A stretch of 64,000 nucleotides of DNA from Crocinitomix catalasitica ATCC 23190 (lineage in GTDB: Bacteria; Bacteroidota; Bacteroidia; Flavobacteriales_D; Crocinitomicaceae), in assembly GCF_000621625.1 (NCBI RefSeq), contig NZ_JHXV01000008.1:62001-126000 (forward strand). Direction: 5' to 3'. Within the stretch, counting starts at the first letter, position 1, and the number at the start of each line of letters is the position of its first letter. This document shows, in pieces, positions 53,889 through 63,651 of this stretch. Under the pieces are notes generated by a model. That model searched no databases. It saw nothing but the letters and a program-made list of their open reading frames with translations, and had not been told where the DNA came from. The position numbers were made by a program, and so were the translations under genes.

Positions 53889-56155
53889 TCGACTGTGCCT
53901 TGAAAACAATTCAATGATAAATTGGCTTGGTTTGCTCCATTTTGATTGAATAAACCTTGAATGATATTGGTATTGTTCTCGTCTTGAATCGTTCGGGCTA
54001 CAAAGTTTAATTTATTATATTGAATTTGACTGTATTTTCCTGTATAATTAAAATCGTATTTAGCATCTCTGTTTAAGGTTAAATCATAGTCACTATATTT
54101 TCCGCTGAATACAACGGAGGTAGCTGTCGGACTTAAGCTTAAAATCTCAATTTTATCTTGTAATGAATTGATATCAATGGATTCGGCAATGTTTTGTATA
54201 GAATATTTGGAGTATTTACTTGAATTGATCTTAAGTTGACCAATAATATTTGCTTTAAACTTCACTTGTAATATTGAATTGAAATCAACCTCGGATATAT
54301 TGTGCGCTGAAATGTTTGAATACTTGTGAGAGCCCGTTAATTTTTTAATATCTGTTAATGTAAAATCACATTGAAGTGTAGTTGCATTTACAGCGCCTTT
54401 TGTAGCAGCGGTGAGATTAGAATACTTAAAATCACCATCAATATCACCTGTTACAGATTGAAAATTAAAGGTTGTCTGCATTGATTGTGTATTCAGGTCG
54501 TGAATGGTAGCACCATTAATTGTTGAATATTTTGTATTGATATCGACATTATTCCCATTGCCAAAATTGAATGTGCTTTGCATAAATTCCAGTTTCGCAT
54601 TTGTAAAATTGCCAACATTTATGGTGCTGTATTTGGCTTCTAAATTCAAATCACCTTGAATGTTGCCTGCGTTTAATGTACTTTGGAATAAACTTCCAGA
54701 TAATTTCCCAACACTTTTATTCAAGTCAATTTCTGCATTTTTGGCATTTAATTCTAACGCCAAACGTTCTGGGATATGGATGGTATAAGTTCGTTCGAGG
54801 TTCCTGTATTTAACCGTTTGGCCATCTGGAAAAGTAACAGTACTGTATTTCTTTTTGCCCAATGATATGTACTTGGTACATTCACCATCGAATTTAGAAT
54901 TAATATCCAATTTGCCATCTTTGAGATTGATAATATGGCCTAATTTTTCGGCTAGAATTTTATCGTCTTCTGGTTTTTTACCATTGTAAACAAAATCTGA
55001 TGCGATCAGGATCTCTTCTTTTTTCCAAGTGCTAATCGTAATTTTCTCTCCTAAATCGTTGATATTTATCGAATGAATGTCTGCTGCGGCTATTCTATCA
55101 CTATCTATGGTTAATGTTTTACTAGGTTTATCATCAATCGTATCTGGTGGTAAATTTATTTGTTGAATTTGATTGGGAAGCGCACCTGGAACGAACCTTG
55201 TTAGCATCGCTTGCGGGCCAATTCCTATTTTATCAATTTTAGTATTATTGGCTTTCGTTAACGTTTTAACTGGACTTTTTAAGGTTGGCTTTTCATCGAA
55301 TTCAACTGTTTCTACTATTTCAACTGCGGGAGCAATAAAAGCTGTTTCAAGATGTGTTTGGCTATTGGCATTTTCTTTATTCGAAATAAAAAGTACGGCG
55401 CCCGAAATAACAATGAAACTTGCAACGCCCACAATTAATTTTTGAGTACCTGTTACTATCCCTTTAGATAATGCAGCACTTCCACTTAGTCCATAACTTT
55501 GAATGATTTCTGTTGCATCAAGTAGACTCATTGGTAAGGCCTGATTTTGTGCAGCAGCGAAGTATAGATCTATGTTTTCTGTTGCTGATCCTTTTAAATT
55601 GAGCAATAGGGCTGCAACAAGTGCTGTTTCTTTTGCATAATCTTCCTTCAATAGAGAAACTAGTTTTTCTCGTCCTCGTTTTATCCTTTGCTTAACTGCA
55701 GATTCTTTTGATGCTTGAATCTCCATGATTTCCTTAATCGGTAAATCACTTATTTCAAAAAGTACGAGTGCTTCCTTTTGTAATTCAGGTAGCTCGTCTA
55801 AAGCGGCATAAAGTATTTGTAAGTCAATTTTCTCTTCTATTCCAACCGAATGATCACGTAGATTATCTGCTTGCTTTTGATGATAATCACCCGCGAATTT
55901 TTTTCGTCTAATTTTATTGAGGCAAATATTATTTGCCGTTGTAAATAGAAAAGATAATAAAGCTTGTTTATTCTTGATCTTGCTATAATTCTCTAACCCT
56001 ACAAGTAAAACATCGTGCACCAAATCATTTGGGTCCATGATTCCGCGACTCTTTACGATACAGAATCGAACAAGTGAATCGTGTATCTTATGGTAGGCTT
56101 CGAGAAATTCTTTTTTATCTGATGTGCTCATTTTAACGCTTATTGGTTTCAACAA
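53879..56155 (-). CDS. ECF sigma factor fused to a membrane helix and repetitive extracytoplasmic domain
   Basis: The 758-residue protein has sigma region 2 (about 20-90, DPNDLVHDVLLVGLENY and NICLNKIRRKKF) and region 4 (about 110-170, LDELPELQKEALVLFEISDL and ESAVKQRIKRGREKL). A hydrophobic helix follows at 240-258. The C-terminal 500 residues lie outside the membrane and carry seven KYS-headed repeats of 34-39 residues, resembling the beta-helix of DUF4097/DUF2807-like proteins. The fusion would tether the sigma domain to the envelope. No anti-sigma gene is nearby. It begins 50 bases after mfd on the same strand. Confidence 0.8.
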   Translation of the reverse strand: MLKPISVKMSTSDKKEFLEAYHKIHDSLVRFCIVKSRGIMDPNDLVHDVLLVGLENYSKIKNKQALLSFLFTTANNICLNKIRRKKFAGDYHQKQADNLRDHSVGIEEKIDLQILYAALDELPELQKEALVLFEISDLPIKEIMEIQASKESAVKQRIKRGREKLVSLLKEDYAKETALVAALLLNLKGSATENIDLYFAAAQNQALPMSLLDATEIIQSYGLSGSAALSKGIVTGTQKLIVGVASFIVISGAVLFISNKENANSQTHLETAFIAPAVEIVETVEFDEKPTLKSPVKTLTKANNTKIDKIGIGPQAMLTRFVPGALPNQIQQINLPPDTIDDKPSKTLTIDSDRIAAADIHSININDLGEKITISTWKKEEILIASDFVYNGKKPEDDKILAEKLGHIINLKDGKLDINSKFDGECTKYISLGKKKYSTVTFPDGQTVKYRNLERTYTIHIPERLALELNAKNAEIDLNKSVGKLSGSLFQSTLNAGNIQGDLNLEAKYSTINVGNFTNAKLEFMQSTFNFGNGNNVDINTKYSTINGATIHDLNTQSMQTTFNFQSVTGDIDGDFKYSNLTAATKGAVNATTLQCDFTLTDIKKLTGSHKYSNISAHNISEVDFNSILQVKFKANIIGQLKINSSKYSKYSIQNIAESIDINSLQDKIEILSLSPTATSVVFSGKYSDYDLTLNRDAKYDFNYTGKYSQIQYNKLNFVARTIQDENNTNIIQGLFNQNGANQANLSLNCFQGTVELQ

Positions 56156-56205
56156 GTATGAAACCTAAGTTAGGTAAAAGTCACAAGCCAAACAAAATAA
56201 ATTGA

Positions 56206-59200
56206 TTAGCTAATTCTTTCTAGGTTAGAAATGGCCTTTGAAATCGAATTAACTTTGTCAAAAATCAGTCTTAATTTATTGTTCCGCTCATTCATTTTTG
56301 CATCCGCTGGATTGGTTTGAATGAAACTTAAAACTTTCGTAAAATGACTCGATTGATAATATGGTGAATCTGGTTGACTTACAAAATAACCAATCATCTT
56401 ATTGCCTTTGATCACCAACTTCTCAAATCCAATAGTTTTTGCCTTCCATCTTAATTCGATTGACTTAATCAATTCCTCTACCAATTCTGGCATTGGACCG
56501 AATCTATCGATTAGACCTTGACTGAATTTTTCTAAGTCGTTGTGATCATTCGAATTGTCTAAGCTTTGGTAGATCATTAATCTTTCCGCAACATTGTTGA
56601 TATAGGTATCTGGAATTAATAAAGCTAAATCTGTTTCAAGAATACAATCTGTCACAAATTCATCATCGTCAACCGAACTATCTTCGGTGAATAATTCTTT
56701 AAATTCGTTCTGTTTTAATTCTTTTAACGCTTCGTTTAAGATCTTCTGATACATTTCGAATCCTATATCTGAAATAAATCCTGACTGTTCTCCTCCCAAT
56801 AAATTTCCAGCACCTCTAATATCTAAATCACGCATTGAGATATTAAATCCTGATCCTAAATCTGAGAAATGTGCAATCGCTTCTAATCTTTTTCTCGAAT
56901 CAGAAGGCAAAGTATGTAGGGGCGGAGCAATTAAATAACAGAATGCTTTTTTATTCGATCGACCAACACGCCCTCTCATTTGGTGCAAATCACTTAATCC
57001 AAAATTCTGTGCATTATTGATAATGATGGTATTGGCATTTGAAACATCAATTCCCGATTCGATAATGGTAGTTGCGACTAGAACATCATATTCGTTATCG
57101 ATAAAATCAGACATTAATTCTTCTAATTTTTTTCCATCCATTTGTCCATGTCCAACCGCAACTCTTACGCCAGGGCAAAGTCTTTGAATCATGCCTGCAA
57201 CTTCGTGAATGTTCTGTACGCGATTGTGTACAAAAAATACTTGCCCACCTCTTTGTACTTCGTAAGAAACGGTATCTCGAATGATTTCCTCGTTAAAAGT
57301 GATCACTTCGGTATCTACCGGCTGCCTATTCGGCGGTGGTGTATTGATGATCGATAAATCTCTTGCGCCCATTAGCGAGAACTGCAACGTTCTAGGTATT
57401 GGTGTCGCAGTTAAAGTCAAGGTATCAACTGACGCTTTAAATAGTTTTAATTTGTCTTTTACACCTACACCAAATTTTTGCTCTTCATCAATTATAATCA
57501 ATCCAAGGTCTTTGAATTTGACATTTTTACCGACTAGTTTATGAGTACCAATAATGATATCTAATTTACCTTCGGCTAATCTTTTTAGTGTTTCGTTGGT
57601 CTGCTTAGTAGTTTTGAATCTATTAACATAATCAACAGTACAAGGCATTCCTTCAAGTCGATCTTTAAATGTTTTATAATGTTGTAAAGCTAAGATTGTT
57701 GTTGGAACTAATATGGCAACTTGTTTGCTGTCAGCAACGGCTTTAAAGGCAGCTCGAACGGCAATTTCAGTTTTACCAAAACCAACGTCTCCACAAACCA
57801 ATCTGTCCATTGGTGAATCGGATTCCATATCCTCCTTAACAGCGATTGTTGTTGTTAATTGATCAGGTGTGTCCTCAAATAAAAATGATGCCTCTAATTC
57901 GTTTTGTAAATAAGTATCAGGAGAGTATGCAAATCCTGATTCTTGTTTACGTTGTGCATATAATTTAATTAAATCGTACGCAATTTCTTTTATACGTGTT
58001 TTAGTTTTCTTCTTGGTATTGCTCCACGTTTGGGTACCAATCTTATTCATTTTCGGTTGTGTGCCTTCTTTACCCGTATATTTTGCAATACGGTGTAAGG
58101 AATGGATAGAAACATATAAAACATCATTGTCACGGTATACCAATCGAATGGCTTCTTGTGGTCTGCCGTTAACATCAATGATTTCTAATCCAGAAAACTG
58201 ACCAATTCCATGATCAATATGTGTAACAAAATCACCTTTTTGAAGATTGTAAATTTCTTTAAGCGTTAAAGCTTGTTGGTTTTTTCTGTATCCGTCCTTG
58301 AGCCGAAACCGGTGATAACGTTCAAAAATCTGATGATCTGTATAACAAACAAATTTTTCGTCGTTGTCTATAAAACCTTCATGTAAGGCAAAAGAAAGTG
58401 TGCTAAATTGTATACTCGAATTTAAATCTTCGAAAATGGCATATAATCGCTCGATTTGTTTGGCTTGACTGGCAATAATCATATTCTTGAAGCCAGCTTT
58501 TTCGTTGAGCTGTAAATTCTCAATCAACAAATCGAACTTCTTATTAAAGCTAGGTTGCAATCCAAAATTAAAATGGAATTCGTCACCTTTAAAAAAATGA
58601 CGCTCACCAAATTCAATTATGTTGTGTTGAAGGACTTGCTTTTCAAATATTGCTTTGCCTAAAAATAGATCAACTGGCGGTGAATGTTTAACCCCAGTGT
58701 CAGGCAGGCCTTTGTATATTTTTAGTGCTTTTTCATATTCAACATCTATCGTTTGAAGAATGCCTTTATAGTCACTAATCCAAGTGGTTGAAGTGTTGCT
58801 AATAAAGTTGAAAAGGGTTTCTCTTACCTCTTCTGTTTTGTATTGTTGAATATTTGGAACAACTGTAAGTCGTGCAATATTTTTAATGGACAGTTGGTTA
58901 ACGGGATCGAATGTTCGAATGGTATCAACTTCATCACCAAAGAATTCAACCCTATAAGGTACATCGTTTGAGAACGAAAAAATGTCAACGATTCCACCTC
59001 TTACAGCAAACTGGCCAGGTTCGTAAACGAAGTCAACTTTTTCGAATTCGTATTCAATTAATAATTCGTTGATAAAGTCAATTGAATATTCTATCCCCTT
59101 TTTGATTTCTAAAATGCTTTTTGCGAATTGCTTTTTAGTAATAATTTTTTCAAAAAGTGCTTCAGGGTAAGTTACAACAATAGCTTGGTTCCCACGATTG

Positions 59201-59538
59201 ATTCTTTCTAGAACTTCTGCTCTTGAAACAACATTAGCATTGTCAATTTCTTCGAACTGATAAGGCTTTTTATAACTGTGGGGGAAGAACAGAAGTTTAT
59301 CACTGTTCTTATTTAAGTTTTGTATATCATTTAAGAAAAAAGCAGCTTCTTCTTTATCGTTCAGAATGAATAAATGCGAACCTCTATGTGATTCGATTAT
59401 AGCATTTGCAATAACTGCTTTTGAAGATCCAATTAATCCCTTAATTGCGATTTTTTTGTCCTCTTCTTGTAAAAGTGAGGCTATGGATTGTACTTTGTCT
59501 GAATTTTTATAGGCTTCTTTAAACTCATCAACGGTCAT
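56206..59538 (-). CDS. mfd: Transcription-repair coupling factor Mfd
   Basis: The 1110-residue protein has the UvrB-like N-terminal part (IDFINELLIEYEFEKVDFVY, QFAVRGGIVDIFSFS), the RNA-polymerase-binding CarD-like domain (KGDFVTHIDHGIGQFSGLE), SF2 helicase motifs (LVCGDVGFGKTEIAVRAAF, Walker B DEEQKFGV, TATPIPRTLQFSLMGARDL) and a C-terminal TRCF domain. It removes stalled RNA polymerase and recruits UvrA. Length is normal. Confidence 0.97.
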   Translation of the reverse strand: MTVDEFKEAYKNSDKVQSIASLLQEEDKKIAIKGLIGSSKAVIANAIIESHRGSHLFILNDKEEAAFFLNDIQNLNKNSDKLLFFPHSYKKPYQFEEIDNANVVSRAEVLERINRGNQAIVVTYPEALFEKIITKKQFAKSILEIKKGIEYSIDFINELLIEYEFEKVDFVYEPGQFAVRGGIVDIFSFSNDVPYRVEFFGDEVDTIRTFDPVNQLSIKNIARLTVVPNIQQYKTEEVRETLFNFISNTSTTWISDYKGILQTIDVEYEKALKIYKGLPDTGVKHSPPVDLFLGKAIFEKQVLQHNIIEFGERHFFKGDEFHFNFGLQPSFNKKFDLLIENLQLNEKAGFKNMIIASQAKQIERLYAIFEDLNSSIQFSTLSFALHEGFIDNDEKFVCYTDHQIFERYHRFRLKDGYRKNQQALTLKEIYNLQKGDFVTHIDHGIGQFSGLEIIDVNGRPQEAIRLVYRDNDVLYVSIHSLHRIAKYTGKEGTQPKMNKIGTQTWSNTKKKTKTRIKEIAYDLIKLYAQRKQESGFAYSPDTYLQNELEASFLFEDTPDQLTTTIAVKEDMESDSPMDRLVCGDVGFGKTEIAVRAAFKAVADSKQVAILVPTTILALQHYKTFKDRLEGMPCTVDYVNRFKTTKQTNETLKRLAEGKLDIIIGTHKLVGKNVKFKDLGLIIIDEEQKFGVGVKDKLKLFKASVDTLTLTATPIPRTLQFSLMGARDLSIINTPPPNRQPVDTEVITFNEEIIRDTVSYEVQRGGQVFFVHNRVQNIHEVAGMIQRLCPGVRVAVGHGQMDGKKLEELMSDFIDNEYDVLVATTIIESGIDVSNANTIIINNAQNFGLSDLHQMRGRVGRSNKKAFCYLIAPPLHTLPSDSRKRLEAIAHFSDLGSGFNISMRDLDIRGAGNLLGGEQSGFISDIGFEMYQKILNEALKELKQNEFKELFTEDSSVDDDEFVTDCILETDLALLIPDTYINNVAERLMIYQSLDNSNDHNDLEKFSQGLIDRFGPMPELVEELIKSIELRWKAKTIGFEKLVIKGNKMIGYFVSQPDSPYYQSSHFTKVLSFIQTNPADAKMNERNNKLRLIFDKVNSISKAISNLERIS

Positions 59539-59609
59539 GTCGCAAATTTAGCCCTAATAATTTGGAAAATATGACCGAAAAGAAAAAATTAATCGGTGGA
59601 TTTAATATT

Positions 59610-59649
59610 AAAAAAGAATCAAAGCAATCTTTTACAATCGCTTTGATTC
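59610..59649 (-). terminator. Rho-independent terminator after tpx
   Basis: GAATCAAAGC and GCTTTGATTC pair perfectly; on the minus strand the stem is followed by a run of T. Confidence 0.85.
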
Positions 59650-59661
59650 TTGAAAGCTTTA

Positions 59662-60159
59662 TTAAAGCGCAGCAATAGCTGCATCAAAATTTGGAGATTC
59701 TCCAATTTCTGGTACTAGTTCAGTGTATTTTACTGTACCGTTTTCATCTAAAATTACAATTGCTCTTGCGTGCAAACCTTTAAATGCTCCATCTTCGATA
59801 GAAACACCATAATCATCACCAAAAGCACCTTTTTCAAAATCTGAAAGCACTTCTACATTCTCTATGCCTTCAGCACCACAGAATCTTTTTTGAGCGAATG
59901 GTAAATCACGAGAGATACACAATACTGTTGTGTTTTCAAGAGCAGATGCTTTTTCGTTAAAATGTCTAACAGATGCAGCACATACACCAGTATCAACACT
60001 CGGGAAAATATTTAAAATTAAATTTTTTCCAGCATAATCAGCCAATGACTTTCTACCCATATCAACACCAACTAAGGCAAAATCTTTTGCTTTTGTTCCT
60101 ACTGCTGGTAAACTTCCATTTGTATTACATGGCGCTCCGCCTAATGTTATTTTTGCCAT
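59662..60159 (-). CDS. tpx: Thiol peroxidase
   Basis: The 165-residue protein has ITLGGAPCNTNGSLP at its start, the peroxidatic region FPSVDTGVCAASVRHFNEKA and resolving Cys RFCGAEGIENV. It reduces hydroperoxides. It follows fbp by 38 bases on the same strand and ends at a strong terminator. Confidence 0.95.
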   Translation of the reverse strand: MAKITLGGAPCNTNGSLPAVGTKAKDFALVGVDMGRKSLADYAGKNLILNIFPSVDTGVCAASVRHFNEKASALENTTVLCISRDLPFAQKRFCGAEGIENVEVLSDFEKGAFGDDYGVSIEDGAFKGLHARAIVILDENGTVKYTELVPEIGESPNFDAAIAAL

Positions 60160-60197
60160 AATTCTATCTTTTAACTAATTGTTCTTTGTTTAATTTA

Positions 60198-61193
60198 TTA
60201 TTCAGCTGCAATAAATGCTTCTGCTTTTTCAACCATTGCCGAATTCCCTGTGAAATAAGGAACACGTTGATGTAAACCTGTAGGTGTAACTTCCATAATT
60301 CTTTTTTTACCATCAGATGCTGCACCACCTGCTTGCTCAGCAATAAATGCCAAAGGATTACATTCGTATAATAAACGTAGTTTACCAAGTGGTGCATTTG
60401 TAGTTGAAGGATAAATATAAATCCCTCCTTTAATCAAGTTTCTATGAAAATCAGCAACTAAAGATCCAATATAACGTGCTGTATATGGTCTGTTTGTTTC
60501 TTCATCAATAGTTTTTGCATAATTAATATAGTCTTGAACGCCTTTCGAACTTCTTAAGAAATTCCCTTCATTCATTGAATAAATTTTTCCTGAATCAGGA
60601 AATTTCATATTGGGATGTGACAAAACAAAAACACCGATACCTGGATCAAAAGTAAATCCATTTACTCCAAACCCTGTTGTGTAAACCAACATAGTTGATG
60701 ATCCATAAATTATATAACCTGCAGCCAACTGTTCGGTACCTGGCTGTAAAAAATCTTCGTTTTCTACAGGTGTACCAACGGGCGTTTTTCTCTTGTAAAT
60801 ACTGAAAATTGTTCCGATTGAAACATTTACATCAATGTTCGAAGAACCATCAAGTGGATCCATTGCAACAATGTATCTACCAGTTTCATTGATTTTAATA
60901 AAATCATCATTTTCTTCTGATGCAATACCGCAAACAACATTTCTTGCTGTTAAGGCTTTGATGAACTGGTCATTTGCAATTACATCTAACTTTTGTTGTT
61001 GCTCCCCTTGAATGTTTTCTGAGCCTGCTCCACCAACTATATGACTTAAAAGGCCAGCTTTGTTGACTTGCTGACTAACTATTTTTGAAGCCAATCTAAT
61101 GCCACTTAATAAACTTGAAAATTCTCCACTCGATCCTGGAAAGTCTTTCTGTTTGTCTACAATAAATTCGCCTAAAGTTGTCAAGTTATTCAT
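60198..61193 (-). CDS. fbp: Class I fructose-1,6-bisphosphatase
   Basis: With the ATG at 61193 the product has 331 residues and starts [15 protein letters not shown]. It has the metal site [20 protein letters not shown] and the substrate regions [20 protein letters not shown] and [19 protein letters not shown]. It drives gluconeogenesis. The longer frame to 61220 adds a non-conserved leader. Confidence 0.95.
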   Translation of the reverse strand: MNNLTTLGEFIVDKQKDFPGSSGEFSSLLSGIRLASKIVSQQVNKAGLLSHIVGGAGSENIQGEQQQKLDVIANDQFIKALTARNVVCGIASEENDDFIKINETGRYIVAMDPLDGSSNIDVNVSIGTIFSIYKRKTPVGTPVENEDFLQPGTEQLAAGYIIYGSSTMLVYTTGFGVNGFTFDPGIGVFVLSHPNMKFPDSGKIYSMNEGNFLRSSKGVQDYINYAKTIDEETNRPYTARYIGSLVADFHRNLIKGGIYIYPSTTNAPLGKLRLLYECNPLAFIAEQAGGAASDGKKRIMEVTPTGLHQRVPYFTGNSAMVEKAEAFIAAE

Positions 61194-61257
61194 CTTTTTT
61201 TCTTTGTTTAGATGGTGCAAATAACGCTATTTTTTACTGGATTAACAATTGAATTTG

Positions 61258-61265
61258 TACCTTTG
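61258..61265 (+). promoter_or_regulatory. Putative -7 element of the CAMC small membrane protein gene
   Basis: TACCTTTG matches TAnnTTTG, 20 bases before the ATG at 61286; T-rich sequence about 21 bases upstream could serve as -33. Confidence 0.4.
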
Positions 61266-61285
61266 TGTCTATAAGTTAATCGGTA

Positions 61286-61516
61286 ATGAAAAGATTTGTA
61301 CTAGTATTTTTCCTTTTCTTTTGTTTTTTGCAAGATTTATTTGGGCAATGCGCAATGTGTAAAGCAGTGGCTATGGAACAAATGGAAGAGGATTCGAGTT
61401 CCTTAAATACTGGAATTTTATATATAATGATAATTCCATATATCATTCTATTTATCGCTTTCAGAAAAAAAATATTTAGTTTCCTACGCGAATTAAAAAA
61501 TGCGAACGTTTCTTAA
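61286..61516 (+). CDS. Small membrane protein with CxxC motif
   Basis: The 76-residue protein has a signal-like N-terminus (LVFFLFFCFLQDLFGQ), directly followed by CAMCKAVAMEQ and one membrane helix (about residues 43-60). The CAMC motif after a signal sequence suggests a metal or thiol function on the outside. Similar short proteins occur in Bacteroidetes, of unknown function. It is divergent from fbp. Confidence 0.6.
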   Translation: MKRFVLVFFLFFCFLQDLFGQCAMCKAVAMEQMEEDSSSLNTGILYIMIIPYIILFIAFRKKIFSFLRELKNANVS

Positions 61517-61534
61517 AAACGAGAATTTTTTAAA

Positions 61535-61563
61535 CAAAAAAAACCTCCAATAAATTGGAGGTT
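61535..61563 (-). terminator. Rho-independent terminator of the DUF6341-like gene
   Basis: AACCTCCAAT and ATTGGAGGTT pair perfectly around two bases and are followed on the minus strand by a run of T, close to the stop of the 61581-61772 gene. Confidence 0.85.
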
Positions 61564-61580
61564 CATCAAAGTATTACTTT

Positions 61581-61772
61581 TTACTTACGCTGATCTGGGT
61601 TATTCGCCGCTTCGTTATTGAATTTGTTTTGTCTAAACATCCAATATCCAAACGCTAAAAAACCTGCGATTAACGTAATTGTCCAAAAAGAATCTCCAAT
61701 TGGCTCTAAAGTGTTACGAAATAACCATTGCGCTCCGTCGGCAATTCCATAAAAAACATCTGATGAACTCAT
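61581..61772 (-). CDS. DUF6341-like small membrane protein
   Basis: The 63-residue protein has one membrane helix (about residues 30-47, ITLIAGFLAFGYWMFRQNKF) after an amphipathic start. The end resembles DUF6341 proteins (YWMLQLKKFN-like), which in Flavobacteriia lie beside DUF6427 genes, as here. Function is unknown. A -7 element TACATTTG (61799-61792, minus strand) lies upstream. Confidence 0.55.
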   Translation of the reverse strand: MSSSDVFYGIADGAQWLFRNTLEPIGDSFWTITLIAGFLAFGYWMFRQNKFNNEAANNPDQRK

Positions 61773-61791
61773 ATAAATTGTATTTGTGAAA

Positions 61792-61821
61792 CAAATGTAA
61801 TAAATAATTACATTAATTTTG
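61792..61821. promoter_or_regulatory. Divergent promoters over a perfect palindrome
   Basis: AATGTAAT-N5-ATTACATT (61794-61814) is a perfect inverted repeat between the DUF6341-like and DUF6427 genes. It overlaps the minus-strand -7 TACATTTG (61799-61792) and touches the plus-strand TAATTTTG (61814-61821), so it may be an operator for both, or just the product of two symmetrical promoters. Confidence 0.45.
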
Positions 61822-61825
61822 AAGC

Positions 61826-62791
61826 ATGCTAATAAATTTGTACAAAACTAAAACACCGATTGCAATAATTACTTTGCCATTGTTAATTGCCGTCTTAGCA
61901 TTACAAGTTTTTTTAGTTGAAATTCCTACTGATTCTAATGTGTTTAGCTGGGAGTCTCAGTTTATAGAAATGATTCACCAAATTCCTTGGTTGAATTTTC
62001 TTTTAACTGCCTTTATAATAACTTTAACCGCTTTACAGTTGAATAATGTGGTGAATAATTATGGGTTTTATTCAAAGAACTCTTATTTACCTGGTTTTAT
62101 TTATACACTGCTGCTCTTCACCTTTAATGCTTTTTATTTCTCTTGGACAATATTAGTGTATGCCTTATTGAGTTATGGCCTTGGTTATCTATTTAAGGTT
62201 AATCGACAGGATTGTGCAAAGAGTCCAATTTTTATGGCGTCTTTGCTAATAGGAACTGCAATTGCACTTGTGCCTTGGCTTTTGCCGCTTTTTCTTTTGC
62301 CTATAATTACGTTAATCCTGTTTAGATCTTTCATTTGGAGAGAACTGTTCTTGGTACTGCTCGGTTTTATCTTGCCGTGGTTTTATTATTTTGCCATTTA
62401 TTTTATTGTTGAGGGGAATTTAATCTTTGCACAAGACGGAATTGTTCTCGCTCCAAGATCTTTTGACCTTAATTGGTTATTGCTTGCTTTTTATGCTGGT
62501 ATTTTATTTTTAATCCTTTTTTCTTTTTGGCGTTTTCTAATCGTAATGAGCGGACAATTGATGCGATTTAAAAAACGAAGTAAAATACTTTTCCACTTTA
62601 TTTGGATTGCACTAATTTCTACAGCCTTGAATTGGTATTTTTATGATGTATTATTAGTAGCATCTATTATTCCAATAGCAATTATCCTTTCAGTACAAAT
62701 TCTTTATGTGAGGAATCTCTTGATTTATAATGTGCTAATATCAAGTTGGTTTATTATTGTACTGGTCCTTCGTATTGTCGAATTGGTTTAA
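61826..62791 (+). CDS. DUF6427 family membrane protein
   Basis: The 321-residue protein has about nine membrane helices and the family pattern LQLNNVVNNYGFYSKNSYLP, SYGLGYLFKVNR, PWLLPLFLLPIITLILFRSF and LGFILPWFYYFAIYF. DUF6427 proteins are Bacteroidetes inner-membrane proteins of unknown function, often beside purine genes; here purQ follows on the same strand. Confidence 0.8.
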   Translation: MLINLYKTKTPIAIITLPLLIAVLALQVFLVEIPTDSNVFSWESQFIEMIHQIPWLNFLLTAFIITLTALQLNNVVNNYGFYSKNSYLPGFIYTLLLFTFNAFYFSWTILVYALLSYGLGYLFKVNRQDCAKSPIFMASLLIGTAIALVPWLLPLFLLPIITLILFRSFIWRELFLVLLGFILPWFYYFAIYFIVEGNLIFAQDGIVLAPRSFDLNWLLLAFYAGILFLILFSFWRFLIVMSGQLMRFKKRSKILFHFIWIALISTALNWYFYDVLLVASIIPIAIILSVQILYVRNLLIYNVLISSWFIIVLVLRIVELV

Positions 62792-62871
62792 TCTAACCGA
62801 GCTTTTAAGTGTCTTATTTTTTTCTTTAACCTATTGTTGGTCGTTTATTAGATGAATTAAACGAATAATAT

Positions 62872-62879
62872 TAACTTTG
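62872..62879 (+). promoter_or_regulatory. Putative purQ -7 element
   Basis: TAACTTTG matches TAnnTTTG, 20 bases before the ATG at 62900. A transcript from here would start near 62886, after the alternative TTG at 62882, which supports the ATG. Confidence 0.45.
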
Positions 62880-62899
62880 CATTGCAAAAAAAGAATAAG

Positions 62900-63586
62900 A
62901 TGAAATTTGGTGTAGTTACTTTTCCCGGTTCAAATTGTGACCAAGATATGTATGATACTTTAGCTGTCTCTTTAGGGCAGAAAGTTGAAAAATTATGGCA
63001 CAAAGATAAAGACCTTAAAGGTGTTGATTTTGTAGTTCTACCTGGGGGCTTCTCTTTTGGTGATTATTTAAGATCAGGTTCAATTGCGAAGTTTTCACCA
63101 ATTATGGAAGCTGTTATTGAACATGGTTTAAAAGGTGGTTACGTAATGGGCGTTTGTAATGGTTTTCAAATTTTATGTGAAACACCATTGTTAGATGGTG
63201 CTTTATTGCATAACGATACACAAAAGTTTATTTGTAAGAATATCTTTTTATCGCCTGTGAGTAAGTCAACTATTATTACTCAAGACTTAGATCACAATAA
63301 AGCATATAAGATTCCTGTTGCTCATGGCGAAGGAAGATTTTTTGCTCCAGAGGATATGCTAAAGCAAATTCAAGACAATGATCAAATCTTATTTGAATAT
63401 GTTGATGAAGAAGGAAATGCTACGGCGGAAGCGAATCCAAATGGTTCATTATTAAACATTGCTGGAATTACGAATAAAGGCAAAAACGTGTTTGGAATGA
63501 TGCCACATCCTGAAAGAGCATCTGATGCAGATTTAGGAAATACAGATGGAAAATTATTTTTCGAGTCTATTTTAGCGAATATTTAA
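62900..63586 (+). CDS. purQ: Phosphoribosylformylglycinamidine synthase subunit PurQ
   Basis: With the ATG at 62900 the product has 228 residues and starts MKFGVVTFPGSNCDQDMYD. It has the class I glutaminase triad: Cys in GVCNGFQILCE, and His/Glu in MMPHPERASD. It delivers ammonia from glutamine to PurL. A separate PurQ implies a three-part PurLQS enzyme rather than one large PurL. Confidence 0.95.
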   Translation: MKFGVVTFPGSNCDQDMYDTLAVSLGQKVEKLWHKDKDLKGVDFVVLPGGFSFGDYLRSGSIAKFSPIMEAVIEHGLKGGYVMGVCNGFQILCETPLLDGALLHNDTQKFICKNIFLSPVSKSTIITQDLDHNKAYKIPVAHGEGRFFAPEDMLKQIQDNDQILFEYVDEEGNATAEANPNGSLLNIAGITNKGKNVFGMMPHPERASDADLGNTDGKLFFESILANI

Positions 63587-63608
63587 AAGATTTAATTCAT
63601 TATAAATG

Positions 63609-63640
63609 AAACGCTTGACAGGGATGTCAGGCGTTTTTTT
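63609..63640 (+). terminator. Rho-independent terminator after purQ
   Basis: AACGCTTGACA pairs with TGTCAGGCGTT (one wobble) around GGGA, followed by seven T. Confidence 0.85.
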
Positions 63641-63651
63641 ATTGGTTTAAA

